A stretch of DNA of 49,998 nucleotides from Sulfurimonas sp. (lineage in GTDB: Bacteria > Campylobacterota > Campylobacteria > Campylobacterales > Sulfurimonadaceae). Where the stretch lies: NCBI GenBank assembly GCA_013791885.1, contig VMSZ01000069.1:1-49998 (forward strand), written 5' to 3'. The position numbers were made by a program, and so were the translations under genes. The notes below the pieces were generated by a model. It was not told the origin of the DNA. It saw only the letters and a program-made list of their open reading frames with translations, and ran no database searches. Below, piece after piece: positions 16,724 through 27,286 of this stretch (the first letter of the stretch is position 1; each line of letters opens with the position of its first letter).

Positions 16724-17923
16724 TTGGAATTATTAAATATTAAACAATTAGATTTAGCAGATAAAAAAGTATTTATAAGATGTGACTTTAATGTTCCTAT
16801 GGATGATTTTGGGAACATCTCTGATGACAGACGTATCCGTTCGGCACTTGCGACAATTAGTTACTGTTTAGATCAGAACTGTGCTGTTATTTTAGCATCA
16901 CATTTGGGTCGCCCGGATGGTGAAGTAGATATGAAGTACTCTTTAGCTCCGGTTGCAAGAAGACTGCATCAGTTACTTAAAAAAGAGATTATTATTGCTG
17001 CAGACGTTGTTGGCGAAGATGCAATGGCAAAAGCAGCAGCACTTGAAGGTTCACAGATTTTACTTTTAGAAAATATTCGTTTCGAAGCGGGTGAAACTAA
17101 AAACAATCCGGAATTTGCAAAAAAACTTGCAGGGATGGCTGAATTTTACATCAATGATGCTTTTGGCGTTTCTCACCGTGCGCATGCCTCAGTTGAGGGT
17201 ATTACACATTTTTATGATGAGAAGCACAAAGCAGCGGGTTATTTACTTCAAAAAGAGATTCAGTTTTTTGGTAAACTTATTGAACATCCGGTACGTCCTT
17301 TTGCAGCTATTGTTGGCGGTTCAAAGGTTTCAGGTAAACTCGAAGCACTTATAAATCTTCTTCCTCGTGTTGACAAAATATTTATCGGCGGAGGCATGGC
17401 GTTTACATTTCTCAAACAAATGGGCTACAACATTGGAGCTTCATTGGTTGAAGATGATTTGCTTGAAGATGCACAGCATATAATGAACGAAGCGAAAAAA
17501 CTTGGGGTAAAATTTTACCTTCCGGTTGATGTAATAGCAGCAGACAGATTTTCAGAAGATGCAGTGAGCAAGATTGTTACAGCTCAAGAAATTCCGGATA
17601 ATTGGATGGGGCTAGATATCGGGCCCGCAACTGTAAGACTTTACCGTGAAGGTTTAAATGATGTACAAACTGTTTTATGGAACGGACCTATGGGCGTTTA
17701 TGAAATGGAAAAATTTGCGCGTGGCTCATCTAAAATAGCACACTTTGTAGCAGACAGTTACGCAACAACAGTAGTTGGTGGCGGAGACACTGCAGACCTT
17801 GTGCAAAGAATAGGACTTGATGAAGAGATGACATTCATTTCAACAGGTGGTGGAGCTTCACTAGAACTTTTAGAGGGTAAAATCTTACCTGGTGTTTTAC
17901 CTCTTATTGTAAAAGAGGATTAA
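16724..17923 (+). CDS. pgk: Phosphoglycerate kinase
   Basis: The 399-residue enzyme transfers phosphate between 1,3-bisphosphoglycerate and ADP. Motifs: [23 protein letters not shown], the substrate-site [25 protein letters not shown] and the C-terminal GGGDTADLV...[13 protein letters not shown]. The start is a TTG ([11 protein letters not shown]...) preceded by AGGAC. No ATG fits the conserved N-terminus. Confidence 0.95.
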   Translation: MELLNIKQLDLADKKVFIRCDFNVPMDDFGNISDDRRIRSALATISYCLDQNCAVILASHLGRPDGEVDMKYSLAPVARRLHQLLKKEIIIAADVVGEDAMAKAAALEGSQILLLENIRFEAGETKNNPEFAKKLAGMAEFYINDAFGVSHRAHASVEGITHFYDEKHKAAGYLLQKEIQFFGKLIEHPVRPFAAIVGGSKVSGKLEALINLLPRVDKIFIGGGMAFTFLKQMGYNIGASLVEDDLLEDAQHIMNEAKKLGVKFYLPVDVIAADRFSEDAVSKIVTAQEIPDNWMGLDIGPATVRLYREGLNDVQTVLWNGPMGVYEMEKFARGSSKIAHFVADSYATTVVGGGDTADLVQRIGLDEEMTFISTGGGASLELLEGKILPGVLPLIVKED

Positions 17924-17924
17924 A

Positions 17925-18647
17925 ATGATTTTAGCTGCGAATTTAAAAACAAACCTGACTCGTGAAAAAACAAATAAGTATATGAAGGGTTTGGAGAGGT
18001 TTTTAGACGAGAGCAAATCAGCACAAGAAGTTTATGTTTTTCCAGCTACTTCGAGCTTGGATAAATACACTAAAAATGTAGTTGTCGGTGCTCAAAATGC
18101 ATACCCTACACTAAATGGTGCGTTTACTGGGGAAATTGGACTTGAGCAATTAGAAGAGTTTGGGATTAAGACTATTCTTATAGGCCACAGTGAACGTCGT
18201 CATATTTTAGGCGAAACGCAAGAAATTTTAGTTAAAAAATTTGCTTTTTATAAAGAGCAGGGCTTTAAAATAATTTATTGTGTCGGTGAACCTCTAAACA
18301 TCAGAGAAGCCGGACATGATGTTATGATGAACTATATCTCTGCTCAGTACGAAGGTATAGACACAGAGTATGAAAATCTTATTATTGCGTATGAACCGGT
18401 TTGGGCGATAGGCACAGGCTTAACCCCAACACTAGAAGAGATCGAAAATATTCATAAAGAACTTAAGAAAAAATCACCGGCGCCAATACTTTATGGCGGC
18501 AGTGTAAAAGTAACAAACGCTAAAGATGTTTTAGCACTGACAAGTGTAGATGGTGTTTTAGTAGGAAGTGCAGCACTTTATTTAGACCATTTTTGCAGCA
18601 TGATAGATGATGCAGAGGCAATAGAAAAAATAGCAGGAGAAAAGTAA
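17925..18647 (+). CDS. tpiA: Triosephosphate isomerase
   Basis: A 240-residue TIM barrel. It has AANLKTN at the start (catalytic Lys), IGHSERR (catalytic His) and AYEPVWAIGTG (catalytic Glu), and ends with the phosphate-binding YGGSVK and GVLVGSAAL. It begins one base after the pgk stop. It is slightly shorter than the E. coli enzyme, as is usual in this phylum. Confidence 0.94.
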   Translation: MILAANLKTNLTREKTNKYMKGLERFLDESKSAQEVYVFPATSSLDKYTKNVVVGAQNAYPTLNGAFTGEIGLEQLEEFGIKTILIGHSERRHILGETQEILVKKFAFYKEQGFKIIYCVGEPLNIREAGHDVMMNYISAQYEGIDTEYENLIIAYEPVWAIGTGLTPTLEEIENIHKELKKKSPAPILYGGSVKVTNAKDVLALTSVDGVLVGSAALYLDHFCSMIDDAEAIEKIAGEK

Positions 18648-19475
<828 letters not shown>

Positions 19476-19491
19476 TTTTCACTTCCTCTTT

Positions 19492-19528
19492 AAGAGTAAT
19501 ATATATTTATTACTCTTTCTTCTTTTTT
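19492..19528 (+). terminator. Rho-independent terminator after fabI
   Basis: AAGAGTAATA (19492-19501) pairs with TATTACTCTT (19508-19517) around a six-base loop. A T/C-rich run with six consecutive Ts follows. Confidence 0.75.
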
Positions 19529-19628
19529 CCGCATCATTTTAAAATTGATTAAAAATTAATCATATATCTGTATCTTCTGTATTCATTCTATGTAATAATT
19601 ATTCCATCAAAAATAAGAAGGAAACACA

Positions 19629-20327
19629 ATGAAATTATTAAAACTTAGTTTAGCAGCGGCAGTTCTTGCAACTGGAATATTAGCAGCTGAGGAATCAGAA
19701 ATCGGAATTAGTGCAAATGTAGCAGCAACAAGCAATTATGTTTGGAGAGGTATGACTCAATCAGATGATGCACCGGCAATTCAAGGTGGATTTGATTTAG
19801 AGTATAAAGGTTTTTATGTTGGGACTTGGGGTTCTAGTGTGCAGTTTGGAGATACTACAACTGCTATGGAAGCAGATTTATATGCAGGTTATGCAGGTGA
19901 GATTGATGCGTTTAGTTATGACGTAGGATATGTTCAGTTTATGTACCCTGGTTCTGCAGACGAATTAAACTTTGGTGAAGCATATGTAGGGTTAGGATAT
20001 GACTTTAAAGTACTCTCTGTAGGAGCTAAATACTATTTCGGTATAGATACAAATGATGTAGATGTTCCTGGAGATGAATGGGAGCCAGCAGATGCTATGG
20101 AAGCAAGTGTTTCTGTCCCACTACCGGCTGAAATCACATTTGATGGTCTTTATGGTCAATATGGAAAAGATGGCGATGACAATGGTGTAGGTAAATACTA
20201 CTCAGTAGGTCTTTCTAAATCATTTGGCAAATTTGATTTTTCTGTAGCGTACACAGGTATGGACTTTTTTGACGATGCAGCGGATGACCAAAACAACTTT
20301 CTTGGTACAATTGGAACAAGTTTCTAA
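19629..20327 (+). CDS. TorF/Gcw_chp-family outer-membrane protein
   Basis: The 232-residue protein has a Sec signal (cleavage probably after ILA-A at ~20), then SANVAATSNYVWRGMTQSDDAPAIQGGFD, the hallmark of the family described as putative TorF porins. GFYVGTWGS follows, with alternating strands ending in Phe. It probably forms a small barrel in the outer membrane; the substrate is unknown. It stands alone with its own AAGGA site and a terminator downstream. Confidence 0.85.
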   Translation: MKLLKLSLAAAVLATGILAAEESEIGISANVAATSNYVWRGMTQSDDAPAIQGGFDLEYKGFYVGTWGSSVQFGDTTTAMEADLYAGYAGEIDAFSYDVGYVQFMYPGSADELNFGEAYVGLGYDFKVLSVGAKYYFGIDTNDVDVPGDEWEPADAMEASVSVPLPAEITFDGLYGQYGKDGDDNGVGKYYSVGLSKSFGKFDFSVAYTGMDFFDDAADDQNNFLGTIGTSF

Positions 20328-20355
20328 TATACTAAACACCTGACTTTTTCTCCTC

Positions 20356-20391
20356 TTTTTATCCCCTTTTTCCTGTTTTAGGGGATAAAAA
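20356..20391 (+). terminator. Terminator after the TorF-like gene
   Basis: TTTTTATCCCC (20356-20366) pairs with GGGGATAAAAA (20381-20391). The arm is A-rich upstream and T-rich downstream, so it may work in both directions. Confidence 0.65.
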
Positions 20392-20415
20392 ATTCATTTT
20401 CGCTATACTTTCCCC

Positions 20416-21375
20416 ATGAGACACTTACTTAAAAAACTTTTTTACATTAGCTTTATGTTATTTCTTATCTCTCTTATCTCATTTTTAGCAATCCACGCAG
20501 CACCCAACAGTTTTTTTGGAGCGGGCGAACTCAATCCGAACATGACAAAAGAAGCGATAGAGCAATTGAAAGCTGTGTATGGCTTAGACAAGACACTATC
20601 ACAGCAATATATTGACTGGGTTGTAAATATACTCACGCTGAATTTTGGAGTATCTTTTGTTTCAGGCCAAGATGTCAGCTCTGAAATACTCAAACGCATT
20701 CCTGTCACACTTGTGATGAATTTTGTAGCACTGATATCTGTCTTTATCTTATCTTTATATCTTGGTATAAAAGCAGCGCTAAATTACGAAAAAAAATCAG
20801 ATTATATTATCCGCCAAATCTCTTTGGTCTCTTTCTCTATGCCTTCGTTTTATCTTGCTCTGATTTTCATTATACTTTTTAGCGTCAATTTAGATATTTT
20901 TCCAATTTCCGGGCTTCACTCTATAGAAGAAAAAACAGGCTTTGCAAACTACCTTGACATGGCATGGCACCTGACTCTCCCGATATCAGTCATGATTTTT
21001 GTAGGTCTAGGGAGTATGATAATCTACATCCGTTCTCTTACCTTAGAGATTTTAAAGAGTGATTATTACTATTTTGCACTCTCTCGCGGATTATCGCAAA
21101 AAAATCTGCTGCGTTTTTACATCTTGCCAAATCTTCTGCCTCCGATTATCACTCTTTTGGGTTTATCATTACCGGGTTTAATAGGCGGAAGTGTTATTCT
21201 AGAATCTATTTTTGGAATTGAGGGAATGGGACAACTCTTTTTTATGAGCGCACTCAGTAGAGATTACCCAATTATTATGGGAACGTTGATGATTACTGCG
21301 TTTTTAACACTGATTGGAAATATGATCGCAGATATAATTTTGTTGAGGCTAAACCCTTACATGAAACGCGGCTAA
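20416..21375 (+). CDS. OppB/DppB-type ABC transporter permease
   Basis: The 319-residue inner-membrane permease has six predicted helices and the EAA-type loop YYYFALSRGLSQKNLLRFYILPNLLPP. The extracytoplasmic region after helix 1 (PNMTKEAIEQLKAVYGLDKTLSQQYIDWV) is characteristic of OppB/DppB/NikB. No second permease, ATPase or binding protein is nearby, so partners must be encoded elsewhere. It ends head on to nusA. Confidence 0.88.
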   Translation: MRHLLKKLFYISFMLFLISLISFLAIHAAPNSFFGAGELNPNMTKEAIEQLKAVYGLDKTLSQQYIDWVVNILTLNFGVSFVSGQDVSSEILKRIPVTLVMNFVALISVFILSLYLGIKAALNYEKKSDYIIRQISLVSFSMPSFYLALIFIILFSVNLDIFPISGLHSIEEKTGFANYLDMAWHLTLPISVMIFVGLGSMIIYIRSLTLEILKSDYYYFALSRGLSQKNLLRFYILPNLLPPIITLLGLSLPGLIGGSVILESIFGIEGMGQLFFMSALSRDYPIIMGTLMITAFLTLIGNMIADIILLRLNPYMKRG

Positions 21376-21433
21376 GAAAGAAGAAAAGGGAATATTTATT
21401 AGTTTAATAGTGCGTCTGAACTTTTAAAAATCT

Positions 21434-21519
21434 CATAAAACTTGTTTTTATGTAGCTTTAGGGGGTTGTAGGGACCTTTATGTCCCTGCCACTATAATGG
21501 GCTTTGCTCATTATAGTGT
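21434..21519. ncRNA. Three-hairpin intergenic element, copy 2
   Basis: Stem A pairs CATAAAA (21434-21440) with TTTTATG (21446-21452). The linker AGCTTTAGGGG is at 21454-21464. Stem B pairs GTAGGGAC (21468-21475) with GTCCCTGC (21482-21489). Stem C pairs 21490-21502 with 21506-21518 over 13 positions around a TTT loop. It ends GTATAA like copy 1. Linker, GGGCTTT and end are conserved, while all three stems differ from copy 1 and remain paired. It lies between the convergent permease gene and nusA. Confidence 0.65.
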
Positions 21520-21524
21520 ATAAA

Positions 21525-22658
21525 TTAATTAAACAGTGCCTCAAGCGCGTCAACGCCATCTTTAGCTTCTTCGATAGTACCATTTTCATTTGTTTTTTCA
21601 TTTGTCTCTACAAGCTCTATCTGTAAACCGGTAAGCATTGAAGCAAGACGAATATTTATACCGCTTTTTCCAATAGCTTTAGACTTTTGGTCAGCAGGAA
21701 GTGTAATAATTGCTTTTTCATTTTCACCCTGAGCATTTTTAACTATTTCAACATGAGAGATAATTGCAGGGCTCATGACACGGGAGATAAACAATTCGGG
21801 AATACTTGAGTATTCAATACAGTCAATATTTTCACCGATTAATTCCTGACTCACTGCGTTTATACGAACACCTCTTACGCCAACTGTTGCTCCAACTGCG
21901 TCTACTTGCGGGTGTGTACTGATAAGTGCTATTTTAGCTCTCTCACCGGGGATACGTGCAGATTTTTCTACAATAACTACTCCATCAGCGATTTCTGGAA
22001 CTTCAAGTGCTAAAAGTTCTTCTAAAAATTTAGGAGAAGTGCGTGAGAGTTCTATTTGAATACCATTTTCTTTATCCATACCAACACGGCGAACTACGGC
22101 TTTAATATGGTCACCAACTTTAAACTTTTCACCTTTAATACGGTTTTTCATAGGAAGAACAGCACGGACTTCATCTACTTCGATGTAAGTTGCGTTTTGA
22201 CTGTCAACTCTTGTTACACGGCCTGAAACGAGCATACCGATTTTAGATTTGTATTTGTTGAAAAGTTCATCTTCTACAAGTCTTTGGATATGGTACTCAA
22301 TCTCGCGGTGAAGTTGAGATGCCGCGGTTCTTCCGTAATCTTCAATGTTGTGGTCAATTTGCAGTTGATCCCCTAAATCTACCTGATCGTCATACTCTCT
22401 TGCTTCTGTGAGTGAGATGTATGCCGGAGCTACTTCTTCATCTTGAAGTTTTTCATCATCGTCAGCTACAACAGTAATTATTTGTATGATTTTAACTTTT
22501 TTACTCTGTTTGTCTATTTGTGCTTCGAAAGCAAATTTATGATTGATTACGCGTTTTGCTGTTTGTACAAAAGCTGTTTTTAAAGCCTCTACAACCTGAT
22601 TTTGGTCTAGCCCTTTTTCACTTGCGATTGCTTCTGCAATTTCTAAAATTTTTTCCAT
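21525..22658 (-). CDS. nusA: Transcription termination/antitermination protein NusA
   Basis: The 377-residue protein has the NusA N-terminal domain (~1-125), S1 domain (~130-200; GMLVSGRVTRVDSQNATYIEV) and two KH domains (~225-345; GERAKIALIS, VGVRGVRI and the second GKSGINIRLAS). It ends in a short acidic tail and lacks the C-terminal acidic repeats of the E. coli protein. It binds RNA polymerase and controls pausing and termination. No rimP or infB is adjacent. Confidence 0.94.
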   Translation of the reverse strand: MEKILEIAEAIASEKGLDQNQVVEALKTAFVQTAKRVINHKFAFEAQIDKQSKKVKIIQIITVVADDDEKLQDEEVAPAYISLTEAREYDDQVDLGDQLQIDHNIEDYGRTAASQLHREIEYHIQRLVEDELFNKYKSKIGMLVSGRVTRVDSQNATYIEVDEVRAVLPMKNRIKGEKFKVGDHIKAVVRRVGMDKENGIQIELSRTSPKFLEELLALEVPEIADGVVIVEKSARIPGERAKIALISTHPQVDAVGATVGVRGVRINAVSQELIGENIDCIEYSSIPELFISRVMSPAIISHVEIVKNAQGENEKAIITLPADQKSKAIGKSGINIRLASMLTGLQIELVETNEKTNENGTIEEAKDGVDALEALFN

Positions 22659-22788
22659 ATGTATATCCTGTATAAAGGTCGTTTCACAAAAAATAAAATG
22701 TAATATTTGGGGGATTTCTTATGAAGTTCATCATTATATATAAAAACTGCTAAAAACATCTTTAATGCGCCTTTTAGTACTTTTTTAC

Positions 22789-22794
22789 TATAAT
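22789..22794 (+). promoter_or_regulatory. -10 box for the HP0268-like/miaB operon
   Basis: TATAAT lies 35 bases before the preferred start at 22829. It overlaps an upstream in-frame ATG at 22793, arguing that translation starts at 22829. Confidence 0.55.
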
Positions 22795-22828
22795 GCAAAA
22801 CTTTTTATACTATGGACAAGGAACAAAA

Positions 22829-23074
22829 ATGGATTTAAAATTTGCAAGAACAGAGATAACTTCAAAACCTAAAAAAGCAGAATTAGCAAAAATAGAGGCT
22901 GCTGTCGCAAAAGAAAACAGTGTAATTTTTTATTTTGACAGAGAAAACTCTCACAAAGATTTACTGGAACTTCAAGATTATTTTGAAGCAAAAGGTAAAA
23001 GTTTTTACATGAACGAAGTAAAATATGGTCTTGCTGACAATGAGTATATGTACCAAGTTCACATTGTAAGCTAA
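22829..23074 (+). CDS. HP0268-family nuclease-like protein
   Basis: This 81-residue protein matches the H. pylori HP0268 type as I remember it: an Asp/Lys-rich N-half, [16 protein letters not shown] and a C-terminal end YQVHIVS. HP0268 has been described as a small nicking endonuclease/ribonuclease. The start is chosen for AAGGAACAAAAATG and for the promoter just upstream. It is directly before miaB, as in H. pylori. Confidence 0.7.
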   Translation: MDLKFARTEITSKPKKAELAKIEAAVAKENSVIFYFDRENSHKDLLELQDYFEAKGKSFYMNEVKYGLADNEYMYQVHIVS

Positions 23075-23084
23075 AGAGAGACAG

Positions 23085-24386
23085 ATGAGCAAGAAGTTAT
23101 TTATAGAGACTTTAGGTTGTGCGATGAACTCTCGCGACTCCGAACATATGATTGCGGAGTTGAAAGAGAAAGAAGGTTATGAAACAACCGAAAACTTCAG
23201 AGATGCAGACCTTATTCTTATAAATACATGCTCTGTTCGGGAAAAACCTGTACAAAAACTATTCTCGGAGCTTGGCGTTTTTTACAAAAAGAAAAAAGAG
23301 GGCGCAAAGATAGGCGTTTGCGGTTGTACTGCTTCGCACCTTGGTGCGGAGATAATTAAACGAGCCCCTTATGTGAGTTTTGTTTTGGGAGCGCGTAATG
23401 TTTCTAAAATAAGCGAAGTTTTGCACAGAGACAAAGCAGTCGAAATTGATATTAACTATGATGAAAGTGAATTTGCATTTAAAGACTTTCGCTCCTCTCC
23501 TTACAAAGGTTTCATAAACATTTCTATTGGCTGTGACAAGGCCTGTACTTTTTGTATAGTCCCTAAAACACGCGGTGAAGAGATTTCTATTCCGGATTCT
23601 CTCATCATTAATGAAGCAAAAAGAATTGTAGAATCAGGAGCCAAAGAGATTTTTCTTTTGGGGCAAAATGTTAACAATTACGGTCGCCGTTTCTCAGGTG
23701 AACATGAAAAAGTAAACTTTACAGAACTTCTTCGAAGACTGAGTGAGATTGACGCTTTAGAGAGAATTCGTTTTACCTCCCCACACCCTTTTCATATGGA
23801 TGATGAATTTATAGAAGAGTTCGCACGGAATCCAAAAATATGTAAATCTATGCACATGCCGCTTCAAAGCGGTTCGAGTAAAGTATTAAAAGATATGAAA
23901 CGCGGTTACACGAAAGAGTGGTTTTTAAACCGTGTTGCAAAGCTCAAATCTGAATGTCCCCAAGCGACTATCAGTACGGACATTATCGTCGCGTTCCCTG
24001 GTGAGAGTGATGAAGATTTTGCCGAGAGTATTGATGTTATGAAGCAGGTTGAATTCGATCAGATATTCTCTTTCAAATACTCTCCTCGCCCTGAAACTGA
24101 AGCTGAACATTTTACGAATACAGTCGATGAAGAAATAGCGTCCGATAGGTTGAATATGCTGCAGTCACTGAACAATGAGATTATAGACAAGAAAAACGCA
24201 AGACAACTCGGAAAAGTTTACAGAGTCTATTTCGAAGCTTTGAATAAAGATAATTATGTTGCAGGAAGAAGTGATAATAATATTCTCATTAAGGTCAAAG
24301 GCTCAGATGAGCTTTTGGGTGAATTTAGAGATGTGAAAATTACGGCTATAGGCCGGACAATTTTAACAGGTGAGATTCTTGCTTAA
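23085..24386 (+). CDS. miaB: tRNA-2-methylthio-N6-isopentenyladenosine synthase
   Basis: The 433-residue radical-SAM methylthiotransferase modifies A37 of tRNAs. It has an N-terminal MTTase domain ([14 protein letters not shown], cluster Cys residues at ~11, 47 and 81), the radical SAM motif CDKACTFC (~150-157) and a C-terminal TRAM domain. The start follows GAGAGACAG ten bases after the HP0268-like gene. The end overlaps the acyltransferase gene by 17 bases. Confidence 0.94.
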   Translation: MSKKLFIETLGCAMNSRDSEHMIAELKEKEGYETTENFRDADLILINTCSVREKPVQKLFSELGVFYKKKKEGAKIGVCGCTASHLGAEIIKRAPYVSFVLGARNVSKISEVLHRDKAVEIDINYDESEFAFKDFRSSPYKGFINISIGCDKACTFCIVPKTRGEEISIPDSLIINEAKRIVESGAKEIFLLGQNVNNYGRRFSGEHEKVNFTELLRRLSEIDALERIRFTSPHPFHMDDEFIEEFARNPKICKSMHMPLQSGSSKVLKDMKRGYTKEWFLNRVAKLKSECPQATISTDIIVAFPGESDEDFAESIDVMKQVEFDQIFSFKYSPRPETEAEHFTNTVDEEIASDRLNMLQSLNNEIIDKKNARQLGKVYRVYFEALNKDNYVAGRSDNNILIKVKGSDELLGEFRDVKITAIGRTILTGEILA

Positions 24387-25002
24387 AAATCTCACCCGTT
24401 CGTTCGCTCTTCTTCTTTTACCTTTTATAGCCTCACTTTTTATACGATTTTTATACCTTACAAACAAAAAGCAATTTCATGCACCCAAAGAGATAAGCGA
24501 CGAGCCGATTATTTTTGCCTGTTGGCACGGAGAGCTTTTGATGCTTCCATACCTCTATTCTCATTACAGAAAAACACCTCATGCAAAAGTTTTAATATCG
24601 AGCCATTTTGACGGTGCATTTATTTCAAAAACCATAGAATATTTTGGTTTGGGAACGATAGCCGGTTCTACAAACAGAAACGCAGTCCGAGTACTCATAG
24701 AGGCCATTAAAGTTATTAAAGAAGGTTATGACATAGGAATAACTCCCGATGGGCCTAAAGGACCTCGCCATGAAGTTGCAGATGGTATAATAGTTATGGC
24801 GCAAAAGACAAAGGCTAAAATTGTCTTAGTAGAGATAAAGCCGACAAAGTTTTGGCGCTTTAACAGTTGGGATAAGTTTACCGTTCCAAAGCCTTTTGGC
24901 ACGCTTCACTATTATGCATCTGAAATGTTGGATGTAAGTGAAATGGAGCTTGAAGAGGCAAGAGAGTTTATTAAAAAGGGGTTGTTGAAACATGAATACT
25001 AA
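24370..25002 (+). CDS. DUF374 lysophospholipid acyltransferase-like protein
   Basis: The 210-residue protein has one N-terminal membrane helix, then [12 protein letters not shown] (the His motif of the acyltransferase fold), [28 protein letters not shown] and the DUF374 hallmark [17 protein letters not shown]. It probably acylates a lipid or lipid A-type substrate at the inner membrane; the exact substrate is not deducible. The start is GTG inside the end of miaB. The same order miaB-DUF374 occurs in H. pylori. Confidence 0.85.
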   Translation: MRFLLKNLTRSFALLLLPFIASLFIRFLYLTNKKQFHAPKEISDEPIIFACWHGELLMLPYLYSHYRKTPHAKVLISSHFDGAFISKTIEYFGLGTIAGSTNRNAVRVLIEAIKVIKEGYDIGITPDGPKGPRHEVADGIIVMAQKTKAKIVLVEIKPTKFWRFNSWDKFTVPKPFGTLHYYASEMLDVSEMELEEAREFIKKGLLKHEY

Positions 25003-25447
25003 ATCTATTTTAGCCCTTGTGGCACTCTCTTTGGTCTCTGTAATGGGTGTGTATGTTTTAGTGAATCCATCCTATCAAAAGTCAATTCAAGCGAAGTACT
25101 TTTATGAAATAGGAAACTATAAAGAAGCTTTGAGCCTTGCAAAAGAGTCTTTTAGCATGGATGTTTATAACAGAATGGCCTCAACTGTTATGGCACAATC
25201 TGTCACTGCTTTAAAATATGTCTCTTACATAGAGATGGGCAAAAAGTATATGGCAGAAATAAATCTCATTGCAACGCATGAAAATATTACGGATGCCGAT
25301 AAGGCGAAAATACGAATAATGTGTGAAATTATGAATACAGAATACGTTAAGCTCGCTCCGAGCGTTATTACAGATGAATCACTCGTGAAAGAGACAGCAG
25401 AGTATAATCAAAAGTTTGAGAAACTCCTTGAAAAAGTTACTAGATAG
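24992..25447 (+). CDS. Membrane-anchored protein of unknown function
   Basis: The 151-residue protein has one N-terminal membrane helix (~5-24) and a helical, Ala/Glu/Lys-rich rest with a TPR-like start (AKYFYEIGNYKEALSLAKESF). It overlaps its neighbours on both sides (11 and 32 bases), so it is part of the miaB operon. I recognise no named family. Confidence 0.75.
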   Translation: MNTKSILALVALSLVSVMGVYVLVNPSYQKSIQAKYFYEIGNYKEALSLAKESFSMDVYNRMASTVMAQSVTALKYVSYIEMGKKYMAEINLIATHENITDADKAKIRIMCEIMNTEYVKLAPSVITDESLVKETAEYNQKFEKLLEKVTR

Positions 25448-26264
25448 ACAAAGAGTGGCTTTCTTGGAATTCCTTGAAAGCTTTAAGGGTTACTCAGATT
25501 TAACGGTTCAAAGTTATGACGAGTCCATAAAAGAAGCACTCGCTTGTATTGAGATTTTAGAAGAAGAGAAACAAATAATCCTCAATTTAATGCCTTACCG
25601 CATTAAAATTGCACACCTCAATGCAAAGACCATTTCAAAAAAATTAAGTGCTATACGAAGTTTTGCAGAATATTTGAGAGATAACGATTTTACTATTGTT
25701 CTCAAAGCAGATGACAGTGTAAAAGTAGCAAAAACATTGCCAAAACCAGTTTCACATAAGCATATTTTAGAAGCGCTTGCTCATGCAGATTTGGAAGAGC
25801 ACTTGGTTGTTGTCATGCTTTATACGCTTGGGGTGAGAATCTCAGAATTATCTAACATAAAACTCACAGATATTTCTGCTTCATGGATTCGTGTTCTTGG
25901 AAAAGGGAACAAGCAAAGGGATATTCCTTTGCTGGATAGTACAAAAAAGCTGCTTGATGAATATTTAACGAATAGCAATCCAAAAAAATTTCTTTTTGAA
26001 AGAAATAGAGGAAAATTAAGCGAAAATAGTCTAAGATATATCGTTACTAAAGTCTTTAAGAGGGTTGCCCTAAAAGTTACTCCCCATCAACTTCGCCATT
26101 CGTACGCTACCGCACTTTTAAACAGTGGAGCGCCCATAGTGGATGTAAGTGAGCTACTTGGGCACTCATCTATGGCTACAACACAAATATATACGAAATT
26201 AGGCAGTGCATTGAAACAACAAAATTACAATAAAGCACATCCTCTTTGTGGAGTGGGTGAGTAG
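25416..26264 (+). CDS. Xer-type tyrosine recombinase
   Basis: A 282-residue tyrosine recombinase with the full catalytic set: Arg 141 in GVRISEL, Lys 163 in GKGNKQR, His 224 and Arg 227 in HQLRHSY, His 250 in LGHSS and nucleophile Tyr 259. An N-terminal SAM-like DNA-binding domain spans ~12-95. It is embedded in a housekeeping operon, so it is probably the chromosome dimer-resolution enzyme (XerC/D/H role), not a phage integrase. Its length is closer to XerC/D than to the longer XerH of Helicobacter. The ATG lies inside the preceding gene; a later GTG near 25453 is possible. Confidence 0.85.
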   Translation: MRNSLKKLLDRQRVAFLEFLESFKGYSDLTVQSYDESIKEALACIEILEEEKQIILNLMPYRIKIAHLNAKTISKKLSAIRSFAEYLRDNDFTIVLKADDSVKVAKTLPKPVSHKHILEALAHADLEEHLVVVMLYTLGVRISELSNIKLTDISASWIRVLGKGNKQRDIPLLDSTKKLLDEYLTNSNPKKFLFERNRGKLSENSLRYIVTKVFKRVALKVTPHQLRHSYATALLNSGAPIVDVSELLGHSSMATTQIYTKLGSALKQQNYNKAHPLCGVGE

Positions 26265-27286
26265 TGCTAAGTAGACTATTTGAAGCTTTATACCTCAAAG
26301 TATTTGTAAATATTGTAATCAAGCGTGCTGTATGCACCGTATATATTGAGTTGCTTTCTAAAAAAAATGTCATCAAAAGTGTAGAAGAGAATTTTGATAC
26401 AAAATTTATGAATGAAAAAATGCTTGCGTTTATCTCTCGCTATACAAATGAATCTCCTTATTACTATATATCTGTCCTTGATAACTCTTCGTCTCAGGGG
26501 GCTATTCCAACCTGTTCTAAAAATCAGCTTGGGCAGTACCATGATATGACATCTTCTGAATATAGATGTTTTAAAGAAAAGTGGAGCTATTTTACTTCCC
26601 AATCAGATTTATATGCGCTCGAAAAGCAGTATAAACAGATAGGTTTGGATTTTCTTTTTTCACCTTTTGTTTTGTTGGCTAATTTTTTCAAAGATAAAAT
26701 AGACAATCATTTGGCAATGTTTGTTTTAGTAGAAGAAAATTATCTCTCTTTAGCTATTTTTGATAACTCCGAATTACTTTTTGCAAAACATCTTGATGTG
26801 AGAAACCACAAAGATGAGGATGCTGTTCTTGCGTATGAAGAAGATTCAAGTGATTTGAATTTTGATTTGGATGAGGGCATAGATCTTGATGATATAACTG
26901 CCATTGATGAACTGGATACTTTGGATGATTTTGGAAATATTGAGGATTTGGATTCTCTCGAAGAGATAGATGAATTTTCAGAATCAAAAGATTTGGAAGA
27001 GGAATTCTACCAGGCTAACCTGAACGCATCTGAGCAGAAAACATCTACGGGAATCAATGAAGATTATCAGAGATTTTTGCTGATTCAAAGTTCAGTAAAA
27101 CGCTTTTATGCTGATGACAAGTATGAGGGTACATTTATAGAGAGTGTTTATATTGCAGATGGCTGCGGAGTGAGTGCAGATCTTAAAGGTTATCTGGAAG
27201 AAGAGATGTTTTTAAGCGTGTATGTAAGAAAAATAGATTTAGCAATGCAGGTTTGTGAAATGGCAAAAGCGGAGTTGAACTCATGA
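26264..27286 (+). CDS. Unknown cytoplasmic protein with acidic insert, PilM-like position
   Basis: The 340-residue protein has no signal or membrane helix. Residues ~190-255 form an Asp/Glu-rich stretch (LDEGIDLDDIT..., LDTLDDFGNIEDLD). Folded-looking parts lie on either side. It overlaps the Xer gene by one base and the next gene by four. The order cytoplasmic protein, then two single-helix proteins with coiled coils resembles pilM-pilN-pilO of type IV pilus or competence systems. I see no clear actin-fold motif, so this is a hypothesis. Confidence 0.55.
   Translation: MLSRLFEALYLKVFVNIVIKRAVCTVYIELLSKKNVIKSVEENFDTKFMNEKMLAFISRYTNESPYYYISVLDNSSSQGAIPTCSKNQLGQYHDMTSSEYRCFKEKWSYFTSQSDLYALEKQYKQIGLDFLFSPFVLLANFFKDKIDNHLAMFVLVEENYLSLAIFDNSELLFAKHLDVRNHKDEDAVLAYEEDSSDLNFDLDEGIDLDDITAIDELDTLDDFGNIEDLDSLEEIDEFSESKDLEEEFYQANLNASEQKTSTGINEDYQRFLLIQSSVKRFYADDKYEGTFIESVYIADGCGVSADLKGYLEEEMFLSVYVRKIDLAMQVCEMAKAELNS

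Noticed and set aside
25416-26264. Tyrosine recombinase as a phage or island integrase
   Set aside because: It is embedded by overlaps in a housekeeping operon, with no tRNA attachment site, repeats or phage genes nearby.
26754-26987. Minus-strand His/Pro/Asn-rich frame inside the acidic insert
   Set aside because: It is the antisense shadow of the Asp/Glu-rich codons and has no independent support.
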